64,000 nucleotides of DNA from the NCBI RefSeq assembly GCF_022063185.1, contig NZ_CP091913.1:2419501-2483500 (forward strand). Direction: 5' to 3'. Numbering within the stretch: the stretch's first letter is position 1; the number at the start of each line of letters is the position of its first letter. Of the stretch, positions 17,355 through 25,548 are shown in pieces. A model generated the notes under the pieces. The model searched no databases. It was not told where the DNA came from and saw only the letters and a program-made list of their open reading frames with translations. The position numbers and the translations under genes are program-made. The DNA comes from Nostoc sp. UHCC 0870. Its GTDB lineage: Bacteria; Cyanobacteriota; Cyanobacteriia; Cyanobacteriales; Nostocaceae.

Positions 17355-19685
17355 TTATTTCCTCTGATGATGGGTAGATTTTTTCAATTCTTGCCATTTT
17401 TGTCGCAGTTGATGTAAGTTCGGAGTGTTACATCCATAACGCCAACTCACATAAGCTTGGCAAATATCATTTATGACCTGAGCATTGGCTGGAGTATGAT
17501 GCCCAGATGATACTTTGGCATACTCTAAAGGTGTCTGTGCTGGATGCTTACCTAGACCTTTTTGATCTGCCCATTCCAGCATTTGTTGATACAGACGCTC
17601 CATTGGCGGTAGTTTACCTAAGCGACGGCGATGTAACCACTCTCGCCACTGCGCCCAGCCTAGCCAGCCCAAAAAAGCGGTTGTGGTTGCTAAGATTAAG
17701 CCTGTTAATATACCTACCCAACCTTGAGTAAATAAAGCGAAAAACCAAGCGATCGCTTTCCCAAACCAGCTAAATATTGTCCCAAATACATTGTTGAAGA
17801 AGCCTGTCACTGGAGAAGGTAGCCACCCAGCCACCCAATTCCAAAATTGCTTCAGCACACTAAAGGTCTGAGTTTCTTCAATGGAAGGTGGAATCAGGGG
17901 ATGATTGGGAATAGGGTCAAAGGTAAACCAGCCATATTTGGGGAAATAAACTTCCGTCATGGCGTAAGCATCAGTATTCCGCACTACATACATCCCCGTA
18001 AAGGGATTAAACTCCCCTGGCGCAAACCCTGCTACTAGACGCGCTGGGATGCCAATAGAACGCAGCATGACTGTGAGAACTGTTGAGAAATGATCTGGAT
18101 AACCGCCCTTATATTTAAATAAAAATGCTTCTACTAAGTCTTCTTTTTCGTCTAAAAAAGGGAACTCGAAGGGGTTTTTAGGGATGGAATAGTTTTGCTT
18201 GAGGTACTGGGCTAAATAAAGAACTTTTTCATAGGTAGAATCTAAGCTTTTTTGCGATTTCCCTATGCGTTCACGATTGTAGTTAGCTAATATTTCTTCG
18301 GTACGCTGTTTAACTTTGGTGGAAATTTCTGGGGGTATTTGGAGGTAATAATTTTTAATATTTCGGGGATAATTTGTAGTAGCTGTTCCTAATAAAGTGC
18401 GATCGCGGTACGGCACATCAGAAATTACTGTATAGGTGAGGTCTTCTGATAATCCCACAGGCGATCGCAAGCCATTTTCTTTATCCACTGCAATCATCGG
18501 TGTCGGGAAGTAAATTTCCCTGGGATAAGACATCGCCGGAATTAAGTTAGGTAAGTCTGATACTACCGTGTATGTCTGTATTACTTCCCTGGTCTTGCCA
18601 GAGATAGCAGGGGATGATAAAAAAATCTGATAAGACCAAGGCGATCGCTTAATAGTAGTCACATCTTCATTGCGGGAAACCTCCCAGCCTTTACCTGTGT
18701 AGCGGTCGAAGGCCAGCACCCGCCAAAATCCCTCAACTTGCGATCGCACCCGCATCACCACCTTGGGTTTCATCTCTCCCCGCAGGTTTTGGTTAATCTT
18801 GCTATTAAAACCGTAATAAAAACCGCTATCTACCTGTCCTGGTTGACCATTGTCACCTGATGCTGTGCTATTACCATTACCTTGGTTATCCGCGTTCCCT
18901 TGGCGGACATAACCAGGATTGATAATAGTCTGGCCGGTAAACCCGCCCTTCACCTCAATGGGAGAACTTACAGGAAAAGTTCGCAGTTGATAGCCAGGGA
19001 ATCGGGGTAAAAATGCAAATACTACCAATCCTAAGGCGACAACTACGATAAATAGTGCAGAATAAGCAGGTAATTGTTGAGATAATTTAAATTCTTTTGA
19101 CTTTTGGCTAGTGGCTTGTGACTTTTTCAGTCCTAGCTGCGAACGATAATTAACAACTAACGTCGGCAGTGCGATCGCTAAAAATAACAATAATATGGGT
19201 GCGAAGGCTAAAGTTTGACTCAACGTTGCCGCCACACCCAATAAAATTAAGCCAATAACTATGGAATAGCCTAAGTTTTTGCGCCGAGGCACATCAAAGC
19301 TATGCAGAATCTGGAGTTGAATTAATAACTCTGCTAAAGCCAACCGCGTATCATTCAATTCGCCAAATAACTGACCAAAGAAAGCACCCAAAGCCATTAA
19401 CATCCCAATGGCAATGCAAAACTTGATAGTGACATTAGCTTGACGACGGCGGTAATAACTCCAACCTGCACCTAAAAGACTAAGTGGTATTGCCCACCAA
19501 CTAAATGTAGTATTGGCGGCAATATCCACAGCTACAATACCTGTGATTACCAACGCTAGCACTAGTACCCGCAAGGAAATGGAGTCTTCCACTTCCACTG
19601 ATGACGACCCCTGGTGATTGTGTCGTCCATAACTTACAGGCAGATGCCAAAATCGATTCAACCTGGTTAAATTAAACATTTCCAA
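17355..19685 (-). CDS. Transglutaminase-like membrane protein (DUF3488/DUF4129), apparently catalytically inactive
   Basis: A 776-residue TgpA-type protein. About residues 37-230 hold five to six membrane segments (DUF3488); an extracytoplasmic transglutaminase-core domain follows at about 480-595; one membrane helix (about 635-660) and a cytoplasmic DUF4129 tail end it. In active members the core reads G-Y-C-E-H-F and D-A-H-A-W; here it reads GGYPDHFST (Pro at about 530 instead of the catalytic Cys) and NTDAYAMTE (Tyr at about 574 instead of His). The Asp at FDP (about 590) remains. The fold is kept but not the Cys/His pair, so a structural, binding or scaffold role is more likely than cross-linking or proteolysis. 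Confidence 0.88.
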   Translation of the reverse strand: MEMFNLTRLNRFWHLPVSYGRHNHQGSSSVEVEDSISLRVLVLALVITGIVAVDIAANTTFSWWAIPLSLLGAGWSYYRRRQANVTIKFCIAIGMLMALGAFFGQLFGELNDTRLALAELLIQLQILHSFDVPRRKNLGYSIVIGLILLGVAATLSQTLAFAPILLLFLAIALPTLVVNYRSQLGLKKSQATSQKSKEFKLSQQLPAYSALFIVVVALGLVVFAFLPRFPGYQLRTFPVSSPIEVKGGFTGQTIINPGYVRQGNADNQGNGNSTASGDNGQPGQVDSGFYYGFNSKINQNLRGEMKPKVVMRVRSQVEGFWRVLAFDRYTGKGWEVSRNEDVTTIKRSPWSYQIFLSSPAISGKTREVIQTYTVVSDLPNLIPAMSYPREIYFPTPMIAVDKENGLRSPVGLSEDLTYTVISDVPYRDRTLLGTATTNYPRNIKNYYLQIPPEISTKVKQRTEEILANYNRERIGKSQKSLDSTYEKVLYLAQYLKQNYSIPKNPFEFPFLDEKEDLVEAFLFKYKGGYPDHFSTVLTVMLRSIGIPARLVAGFAPGEFNPFTGMYVVRNTDAYAMTEVYFPKYGWFTFDPIPNHPLIPPSIEETQTFSVLKQFWNWVAGWLPSPVTGFFNNVFGTIFSWFGKAIAWFFALFTQGWVGILTGLILATTTAFLGWLGWAQWREWLHRRRLGKLPPMERLYQQMLEWADQKGLGKHPAQTPLEYAKVSSGHHTPANAQVINDICQAYVSWRYGCNTPNLHQLRQKWQELKKSTHHQRK

Positions 19686-19932
19686 TTTCGGAAAAGCTAG
19701 AGAGTAGATGCTTATAGAGACAAATTTTCGGGAAGTTCCTTTAAGAAAACAGGAACTCCCCGAAAGCAGCCTTTGGGAGTAGAGATGTCTTGTAAATTTT
19801 CATTCTCGTTGCGGATGATTATAGAAACCCTAATGACCGCCCTTTGAGAAACATATTTTGATGCAAAACCACGATAATGCTCTTATCTATTGGTGTTGAT
19901 CAACAATGGTGTGCTAGCGGTGGTAATCTCAG
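19686..19932. other. Intergenic region between transglutaminase-like gene and patU
   Basis: About 250 bp without a gene. The segment 19728-19762 contains an inverted repeat (CGGGAAGTTCCT with AGGAACTCCCCG), which lies downstream of patU and could be its terminator. Confidence 0.45.
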
Positions 19933-20907
19933 TTAGATTGTGGGATTAATCACAAACAACAATGGCAATTGATCAAGCTCTGGACACTCAACTTCTAAGG
20001 TGTAAGTTGGGTGAAGTTGCTGGCAAGAGATTTCTACACTCAAGCATCCGGGAATTGATGACTGTGCCATTGCAATAGAGTTATCGCCCCGCAATGTCAA
20101 AATTCCTTGAGTGGGTAAATCACCATAAACACGTAATAGTTTCGTGTCACCTTGGGAGTGGTATTCTACCCGCAGGTTGAGTGCGCCTGCACTAGTTAAC
20201 CAGAGTCTTTCTACTACTGGCTTGCTTGGTGATACTGGTAGAGTGAGATTATCTAACAGTTGTTGGGCTGCCATCAGAGAAATCGCCATTTGTTGTTGAG
20301 ACCCCAAATCTGAGTAATCACTCTCGATATTAGGAGTTGTCTCTAAAGTTTCTGGCGATCGATAGCTGCTGCGTAACACCAAACCAGCAAGATTGTTGAT
20401 TGTGTGGGATTCGCTGGGGAATAAGCCTTCCACCACTTGCACTAATTTTGCCCCTATTGGTAGCGAAGATGTCACCATCTGTTGACATTTTGCTAATAAT
20501 TCTTGGAATACTTTCTCTGGTAGGGGGATAGGTAAATTCAGCTTTGATTGCTGCGCCATCCACCCCCAGTTAGGGCTAAATACTAGTGATGGCTCATCCA
20601 GAGTATCTGGATAGTCTACTATTTGTGTTTCCCAGGGAAACAAGGGTGGGTGGTTTTCGGTGTGAATTTGTAACCGACGCTTGATGACGGCTTGAAAACG
20701 TTCTTGCACAGTAGGAATTTCTCCCAATAAAAAGGTTTGGGGTATACTTCCCAACTTTAGCTCACCACTATTTTTAGTGGCAGTTTGGCTGAGAAGGTGA
20801 TCTCCCTTATCGGTATCCTCACAGTTTTCCCTATGGTTTTCTGGTTGATTGATACTTGCCAGAAAACCGAGTAGGTACTTTTGAAAGGATTCTGAGTCTC
20901 TATTCAT
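19933..20907 (-). CDS. patU: PatU-like heterocyst-patterning protein
   Basis: A 324-residue protein without a characterised domain. I assign PatU by its place immediately downstream of hetZ, as in other heterocyst formers; from memory, Anabaena PCC 7120 has this locus split into patU5 and patU3, while here it is one frame. The C-terminal 90 residues (VERLWLTSAGALNLRVEY onward) look like a beta-rich domain. ATG at 20907 overlaps the hetZ stop by 8 bp (ATGAATAG), a strong sign of translational coupling; an ATG four codons upstream is also open. In Anabaena, hetZ and patU3 influence heterocyst initiation and spacing. Confidence 0.75.
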   Translation of the reverse strand: MNRDSESFQKYLLGFLASINQPENHRENCEDTDKGDHLLSQTATKNSGELKLGSIPQTFLLGEIPTVQERFQAVIKRRLQIHTENHPPLFPWETQIVDYPDTLDEPSLVFSPNWGWMAQQSKLNLPIPLPEKVFQELLAKCQQMVTSSLPIGAKLVQVVEGLFPSESHTINNLAGLVLRSSYRSPETLETTPNIESDYSDLGSQQQMAISLMAAQQLLDNLTLPVSPSKPVVERLWLTSAGALNLRVEYHSQGDTKLLRVYGDLPTQGILTLRGDNSIAMAQSSIPGCLSVEISCQQLHPTYTLEVECPELDQLPLLFVINPTI

Positions 20908-22147
20908 GAGTAGATGCACTAGATCCGGATACTAAGGAATTACGAATTTCCCAAGCTTGTTCTAAAATTTTAAACCACCGTTTTTGTAGTTGTGCCATTG
21001 ATAACCCTAAAGCTTTAGCAATTTTGTCATCGGGTTGTCCTTGTTGTTTCAAGTCTAGTAAAGCCCTTTGTTTCTCGTCTAATTGGGCTGTGTAGGCTTC
21101 CCACTGCTGAGGAGTTAAGCCTAAATTAGTATGTAAAGAAGCCTCTAACCATTCGTGTACTAGTTCCCATTTATGTAATAAAGCGAACCTAATTAAATGA
21201 TACTTAAAGCGTTGTTGTAAGTAATCTCGCTGACGAGGAGTTAAACCTAAAACATTTTCAATTTCCTGGGCTGACATATCTTGGAGGCGCAGGGAAAAAT
21301 AATCAGCACAGTCAGATTGATCACGTTGCTCCAAATAACTCATTAATTCCGTAACGACAACGGAGCGGAGTGTATCTTCTTCTGGTTCGGGTGCTGCTTG
21401 GGTAGCCATAGCTGAACGCAACTGCTGTACAGCAGGTTCTTCCCAAGTACCATCACCTTCATTGCTGCTACCTTCTGCTGCTTGTTCGATATCAACGATC
21501 GCTTCTGGGGGCTGCTGTTGAGAAAAAGTTTGAGCGCGGAGAATAATTAACTGCTGTTGACGACCAGGGAGGGGAATCCGCCGCTTACCGTAACGTTCGG
21601 TAAAGGCCATGTACTCTGATAGTTCTAGGAGAGTTTGGGGGCGATAGGTGGGGCCAAGTTGGTTTTCCCGACGAAAGGCGTTTAATGCTTCTAAATAAAA
21701 ACTTTGTAGAAAATCTTCTATAATTGTCAGCCGCCCTTGATAACTCAATTGGCGTTGAGGAGGATTAATGTAACGATAAATAATTGCACTGAGGGTACTG
21801 TGTAATTCAACTCTGCCTCGGCTAGAACCTAATTGATAGTATCTCAGACACTGTTGTAGCCTATGTTTGGCTAAGGTCATGGCTGAATTTTCTACCGCAC
21901 CGGAAGCTTGAATACGTTTACTTTCGTGGCAAATACGGTATACTTCGATGGTGATCCGATTGGCTACATCGTGGCAGTTCTTGTCTGAAGCTTTGGTAAA
22001 CTGCTTAAGCTCTTTGTAGGCAAGCTGGAAGATTACTTCCTCACCGTTAGTATTTTCTCCGAAAGTGTTGGTGGTGGGAGCGGTGGGAGCAGTTGGAGCG
22101 GTTGGAATAGTTGCTGTTGCGGCTGAATTCATAGTCTCGGTTGTCAA
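20900..22147 (-). CDS. hetZ: Heterocyst differentiation protein HetZ
   Basis: A 415-residue HetZ, a DNA-binding regulator required for early heterocyst differentiation, acting with HetR upstream of hetP. After a low-complexity N-terminus (TAPTAPTAPTT) comes a helical, sigma-factor-like region (IEDFLQSFYLEALNAF, LGLTPRQRDYLQQRFKYHL), and near the C-terminus a putative HTH (DDKIAKALGLSMAQLQKRW). The nearby patU and this composition make the assignment firm. In other strains the promoter is bound by HetR; I did not identify a HetR site in the upstream 190 bp by eye. Confidence 0.9.
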   Translation of the reverse strand: MTTETMNSAATATIPTAPTAPTAPTTNTFGENTNGEEVIFQLAYKELKQFTKASDKNCHDVANRITIEVYRICHESKRIQASGAVENSAMTLAKHRLQQCLRYYQLGSSRGRVELHSTLSAIIYRYINPPQRQLSYQGRLTIIEDFLQSFYLEALNAFRRENQLGPTYRPQTLLELSEYMAFTERYGKRRIPLPGRQQQLIILRAQTFSQQQPPEAIVDIEQAAEGSSNEGDGTWEEPAVQQLRSAMATQAAPEPEEDTLRSVVVTELMSYLEQRDQSDCADYFSLRLQDMSAQEIENVLGLTPRQRDYLQQRFKYHLIRFALLHKWELVHEWLEASLHTNLGLTPQQWEAYTAQLDEKQRALLDLKQQGQPDDKIAKALGLSMAQLQKRWFKILEQAWEIRNSLVSGSSASTHE

Positions 22148-22340
22148 AAGACCCTATACATAAACTTAAATAGAACTTGTGACGCAGGTGGGTATTGGCT
22201 TTATGGTTTTGCTTATAAGCTAAACGCATATTCATCCTTGGTTAAGGATGTGCTTGATTTTATTATTCCCAACTCTCATGGGATTAATCACATGGCGATA
22301 AATGTTATTGCCTTTACCCAACAGACGTTAACAAGTCATT
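22148..22340. promoter_or_regulatory. Divergent promoter region of hetZ and the 157-aa gene
   Basis: 193 bp between divergently transcribed hetZ and the gene at 22341. By family knowledge it should contain the hetZ promoter and possibly a HetR operator. A short inverted repeat ATCCTTGGTTAAGGAT (22233-22248) is visible and is a candidate protein site, but I cannot match it to the HetR consensus with certainty. Confidence 0.4.
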
Positions 22341-22814
22341 ATGGATTTAGAAACACAAATTCAATTGCTGATTAACAATGCACCCAACGATGGTGTAACA
22401 CCACATCTTGTTGCAGCAATTGCTCCCGTGCTGGTGGCGATCGCTCAAAAGTTACGTCATTCCCAGTACCATATTCTCCAAGATGCGGAGGGTAGCTGGG
22501 TTTTAACTACCTTGAGAAATCGTGTCAACCCAGGAATCGAAAAGCGTGTTGTTTACGCTTTCCCTACCATACAGGATGTTTCCCTAATTTCCCCTGCTGG
22601 GCTAGACCCTCAAGTCACCCCAAAAATTGTTCCCGCAACCCACATTTTGTTCCAATTGGTGGCATTAGAACCCGTAGGTAGTATCGTTTTTTTGGAAACG
22701 CCGGGTAAAACCACTCACTCGTATGAAGTACAGCGTGCTAAATTCCAAAAACTCATACAAAAACAGTTACGACAACAGCCTAATAGTACAAACATACCTC
22801 CTGGTATTGCTTAA
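22341..22814 (+). CDS. Conserved cyanobacterial hypothetical protein
   Basis: A 157-residue soluble protein, not assigned to a known domain. It has a helical start (LETQIQLLINNAPNDG), a middle beta-rich part (YHILQDAEGSWVLTTLRNR) and a basic Gln-rich tail. It has no signal peptide. It is divergent from hetZ and shares its promoter region, which might link their regulation. A strong bidirectional hairpin follows it. Confidence 0.7.
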   Translation: MDLETQIQLLINNAPNDGVTPHLVAAIAPVLVAIAQKLRHSQYHILQDAEGSWVLTTLRNRVNPGIEKRVVYAFPTIQDVSLISPAGLDPQVTPKIVPATHILFQLVALEPVGSIVFLETPGKTTHSYEVQRAKFQKLIQKQLRQQPNSTNIPPGIA

Positions 22815-22821
22815 AAAAAAA

Positions 22822-22859
22822 TTGGATGTTGGCTGTTTTCAATACACACCAACATCCAA
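22822..22859. terminator. Intrinsic terminator-like hairpin
   Basis: TTGGATGTTGG at 22822-22832 pairs perfectly with CCAACATCCAA at 22849-22859. It is preceded by nine A and followed by AAAATTTTT, so it can work in both directions between the converging 157-aa gene and sds. Confidence 0.8.
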
Positions 22860-22925
22860 AAATTTTTATCTCAAAAATCTCAAAAATTTTTCCTAAAAAC
22901 CCAAAATTTTTTTTTCTACATCATG

Positions 22926-23032
22926 AGTGGCGAGTAAGGAGTAGGGAGTAAGGAGTAGGGAGTAAGGAGTAAGGAGTAAGGAGTAGGTATTGGTTAATAG
23001 TAATTTCCCAATACCCAGTCCCCAGTCCCCAG
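22926..23032. repeat. Tandem heptamer GGAGTAA/GGAGTAG
   Basis: About eight units of GGAGTAA/GGAGTAG in tandem (22934-22987), followed by CCCAGTC heptamers reaching the 3' end of sds. Confidence 0.9.
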
Positions 23033-24004
23033 CTAATACAACCTACTCAGTCCATATTCAGCGATGTTGATCAACGTTTGGTGAGATTCTGAAGGCGGGA
23101 GAACAGCTAGATGGTCGATTGCTAGCTTAGTATGGTGAGCAGCTAAATCTCTGGCCTGTTGTATGCCTTGACTATCTTGAACCAAGTCCAATGCTTGCTC
23201 TAAATCTCCCGTTTGAGCAAATTCTCGCTCTATTAACACTTCCAAATAGGGTTTTTCGGCTAGGGCAAATAATACGGGTGCTGTCAGATTACCGCTTTTG
23301 AGATCCGAACCTACAGGTTTACCCAAAGCGTCGGCAGTGCTGGTAAAGTCTAAAATGTCATCGACAATCTGAAAGGCTATACCCAGATGACGACCATAAG
23401 CATACAAATGTTCTGCAACTTCTGAGGAAACTTCACTTAGTAGTCCCGCCGCTTTACCACTATTAGCAACCAACGAAGCGGTTTTGTAATAGCTTTTTTC
23501 TAGGTAAGTTTCAATTGAGATACTGGTGTCAAAGCGATTCAATCCTTGTTGAATCTCTCCGGTAGCTAAATCCATAATGACTTCTGAAAGTAGTTTGACT
23601 ACCTGCAAGTTGTCTAAGTTGGCTAAATACCATGAAGATTGAGCAAAGAGAAAATCTCCGGCGAGGATCGCAATCCTATTACCAAATAAACTATGAACGG
23701 TAGGAACGCCTCGCCGCACGTCTGATTCATCTACTACGTCATCATGTACCAAGCTGGCAGTGTGAATCATTTCGGTGATTTCTGCTAGCCGGCGGTGACG
23801 CTGTGTAATATCTTGGTCTAACATGGTCGCCCGCGATATCAATAGCACGATGGCTGGTCTGATACGCTTTCCCCCAGCCCCGAATAGATGTTCGGCGGCG
23901 GCAAACAGAATGGGGTGGCGATTTCCAACTAGCTGTTTGAGGTTATCTGCTAGTATTTGCAGGTCTGCTTCCACAGGGGCAAACAGGGAGGTGGCTGGGG
24001 TCAT
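23033..24004 (-). CDS. sds: All-trans polyprenyl (solanesyl) diphosphate synthase
   Basis: A 323-residue trans-prenyltransferase that elongates farnesyl or geranylgeranyl diphosphate with IPP to make the C45 side chain of plastoquinone. It has GAGGKRIRPAIVLL, the first Asp-rich motif DDVVDESDVRRG, the second DDILDFTS, and GDFLFAQSSW before it. The residues just ahead of the first Asp motif (ASLVH) are small, compatible with long-chain product. Length and start are normal. Confidence 0.94.
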   Translation of the reverse strand: MTPATSLFAPVEADLQILADNLKQLVGNRHPILFAAAEHLFGAGGKRIRPAIVLLISRATMLDQDITQRHRRLAEITEMIHTASLVHDDVVDESDVRRGVPTVHSLFGNRIAILAGDFLFAQSSWYLANLDNLQVVKLLSEVIMDLATGEIQQGLNRFDTSISIETYLEKSYYKTASLVANSGKAAGLLSEVSSEVAEHLYAYGRHLGIAFQIVDDILDFTSTADALGKPVGSDLKSGNLTAPVLFALAEKPYLEVLIEREFAQTGDLEQALDLVQDSQGIQQARDLAAHHTKLAIDHLAVLPPSESHQTLINIAEYGLSRLY

Positions 24005-24640
24005 GGGTGGGCGGACTCTGACTTTAGTTACGAAAGTTTACATATCCTAATATTCATTCTAAGATAAGCCTGTGCCAGCGCAAAGTTTTGCTCATAAGAA
24101 TACTGACTTTTGACTTTTAACTTCTGCGTAGCGGTACTAGTGTGCATTTGTCTAAGTCAATCATTCATTAGAAAAATAAATATTTGCTATGTATTAATGT
24201 CTGTGTTTTAGAACTAAGTTTGTTTAAGTATTGTTACTACTCCATTGTTACGCACTACGTTAGACTACTAAGTGTTTTATGTAAAAGTCTTTTGCAGCAA
24301 GCATTATTTTTTTATAATTAATTTTTATATTAATTTATAATACATCTCTAAAAATATTTTTACCTAAAATACGTAATATTAATTACATATTAGCTAGATT
24401 TATGTATAAATTTAGTTCTTTGTCTTCCTCTGTAACTAGCGAAAAAATTTGAAATTTCCCCTCAAAATTAGCTTTGTTATGTTACGCTAGAATCTAGGGA
24501 TTTTAAATATTTTCAGTCATTCACGCCACAACAGTAATTCACTTTTTAGTGACATTGCTATTTCAGTGTTGTGAGTTGCAAATATAACTTCGCCCAATCA
24601 TCAATCAAAAAAGTCTTTTCTTGGTTGGTGTCGATAGCGA
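24005..24640. other. Long AT-rich intergenic region
   Basis: More than 600 bp upstream of sds with no credible ORF. Very AT-rich around 24290-24420. It presumably includes the sds promoter; nothing else is recognised. Confidence 0.4.
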
Positions 24641-24960
24641 AAGATTCTTAACTAGGAGCTAGACGACTCTCTTGAGAGTTGTTGATATATGTTTTTGGCT
24701 TGCGTTGAGCGTAAGCACGGCTCTTGTTGTCAAGATATCAGCAAAAATAAAGCAGACTAGGTAGGCTGCGGAGGAGTGCAGTATTGGGTTGCTGTAAAGC
24801 AATGCAATTTCTGTTGTCGGATGTATGGTCTGCAATTCAATTAATTAAATAACCGATGCTTGAACCGTAGGGAATTAATTACTCTATCGGCAGGTTTGGC
24901 GTAAATTAATCCAGCCACCAACATGGTAATTGGTTGGGTAAGTTTTTGCTAATTTTATGC
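24641..24960 (+). ncRNA. Candidate structured RNA or long leader (unnamed)
   Basis: This non-coding stretch is less AT-rich than its surroundings and has nested complementarities: TTGTTGATAT (24679-24688) with ATATCAGCAA; CTTGCG-CGTAAG within it; GCAGACTA (24752-24759) with TGGTCTGC (24825-24832) enclosing small hairpins such as TTGCTGTAAAGCAA; and ACCGAT with ATCGG around 24852-24891. It could be a small RNA or the leader of the 37-codon ORF at 24998. It does not match a family I can name. Strand is inferred from that ORF. Confidence 0.35.
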
Positions 24961-24997
24961 AATTTAATTATTTTTTTGAAAAGGTGCGGGTGGAATC

Positions 24998-25111
24998 ATG
25001 GTTGACGGGAATATGTCTATGATGATTTTTATTTTAGCTGCGGGATATTTGTTTACTGTTTATCTATTATTGGGTTTGGCAAAACGCACCGGAAAAAAGC
25101 CTAGTCAATAG
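24998..25111 (+). CDS. Small one-span membrane protein, 37 aa
   Basis: A short ORF starting MVDGNMSMMIFILAAGYLF with the hydrophobic run continuing through TVYLLLGLA and ending in a basic tail KRTGKKPSQ. One membrane helix, positive side probably cytoplasmic. It begins after GTGCGGGTGGAATC, a weak ribosome site, and sits alone between sds and murI. The clean helix-plus-basic-tail layout argues that it is real, and small photosynthetic-complex subunits have this look, but I cannot assign it to one. Confidence 0.55.
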   Translation: MVDGNMSMMIFILAAGYLFTVYLLLGLAKRTGKKPSQ

Positions 25112-25118
25112 TCAAACC

Positions 25119-25335
25119 AATTCGCAATTCGCAATTCGCAATTCGCAATTGCAATCAGTGGTGGGTTCAAGCCCCCACTGATTGTTCGCGTAGCTTCCCG
25201 TAGGGAAGACCGCTAAATTTTCAATTTAGCGGGGGATTGAAACCCACATAATTACCAATTACCAATTACCAATTTGGTCAACAGTCAATAGTCAACAGTC
25301 AATAGTCAACAGTCAATAGTCAACTGTTGAATATT
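25119..25335. repeat. Heptamer arrays and a 15-bp TIR palindrome with an SDR in its loop
   Basis: AATTCGC x4 (25119-25149) is followed by a palindromic element 25161-25247 with ends GTGGGTTCAAGCCCCC and GGGGGATTGAAACCCAC; its loop contains GTTCGCGTAGCTTCCCGTAG (about 25183-25206), a small dispersed repeat. Then come TTACCAA x3 (25252-25275) and AGTCAAC/AGTCAAT arrays (25279-25325). Confidence 0.8.
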
Positions 25336-25344
25336 GACTAATAA

Positions 25345-25548
25345 ACCTCTTGCAAAAGTCCGAAAATGAGATGTTTCGCTTCGCTCAACATGACAGCTTA
25401 AGTATTTATCGTAAATTCAAGGTTTTAAGACCCCTACGTCTACACGTAGTATCAGTTGAGTTGGGGTTTAAATCCCCGACTCCAACTGTCTTTAATAAGT
25501 AATGGGTATTTACTCATTACTCATTACTCATTTAAGCAAGAGGTCTAA
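25345..25548. mobile_element. MITE-like element, family C, with internal insertion
   Basis: Left end ACCTCTTGCAAAAGTCCGAA and right end GCAAGAGGTCTAAT are inverted repeats. The first 60 bases match the copy at 61897-62005 closely (GAGATGTTTCGCTTC and CAACATGACAG shared), but here about 100 extra bases with ATTACTC heptamers sit between that segment and the right end. The right end covers the murI stop codon. Confidence 0.75.

Noticed and set aside
22148..22340. HetR operator at the hetZ promoter
   Set aside because: A palindrome (ATCCTTGGTTAAGGAT) is present but I could not match it to a consensus I trust, so no operator is claimed.
24641..24960. 6S RNA, tmRNA, RNase P RNA or SRP RNA
   Set aside because: None of the diagnostic sequences of these RNAs that I know were found, so I left it unnamed.
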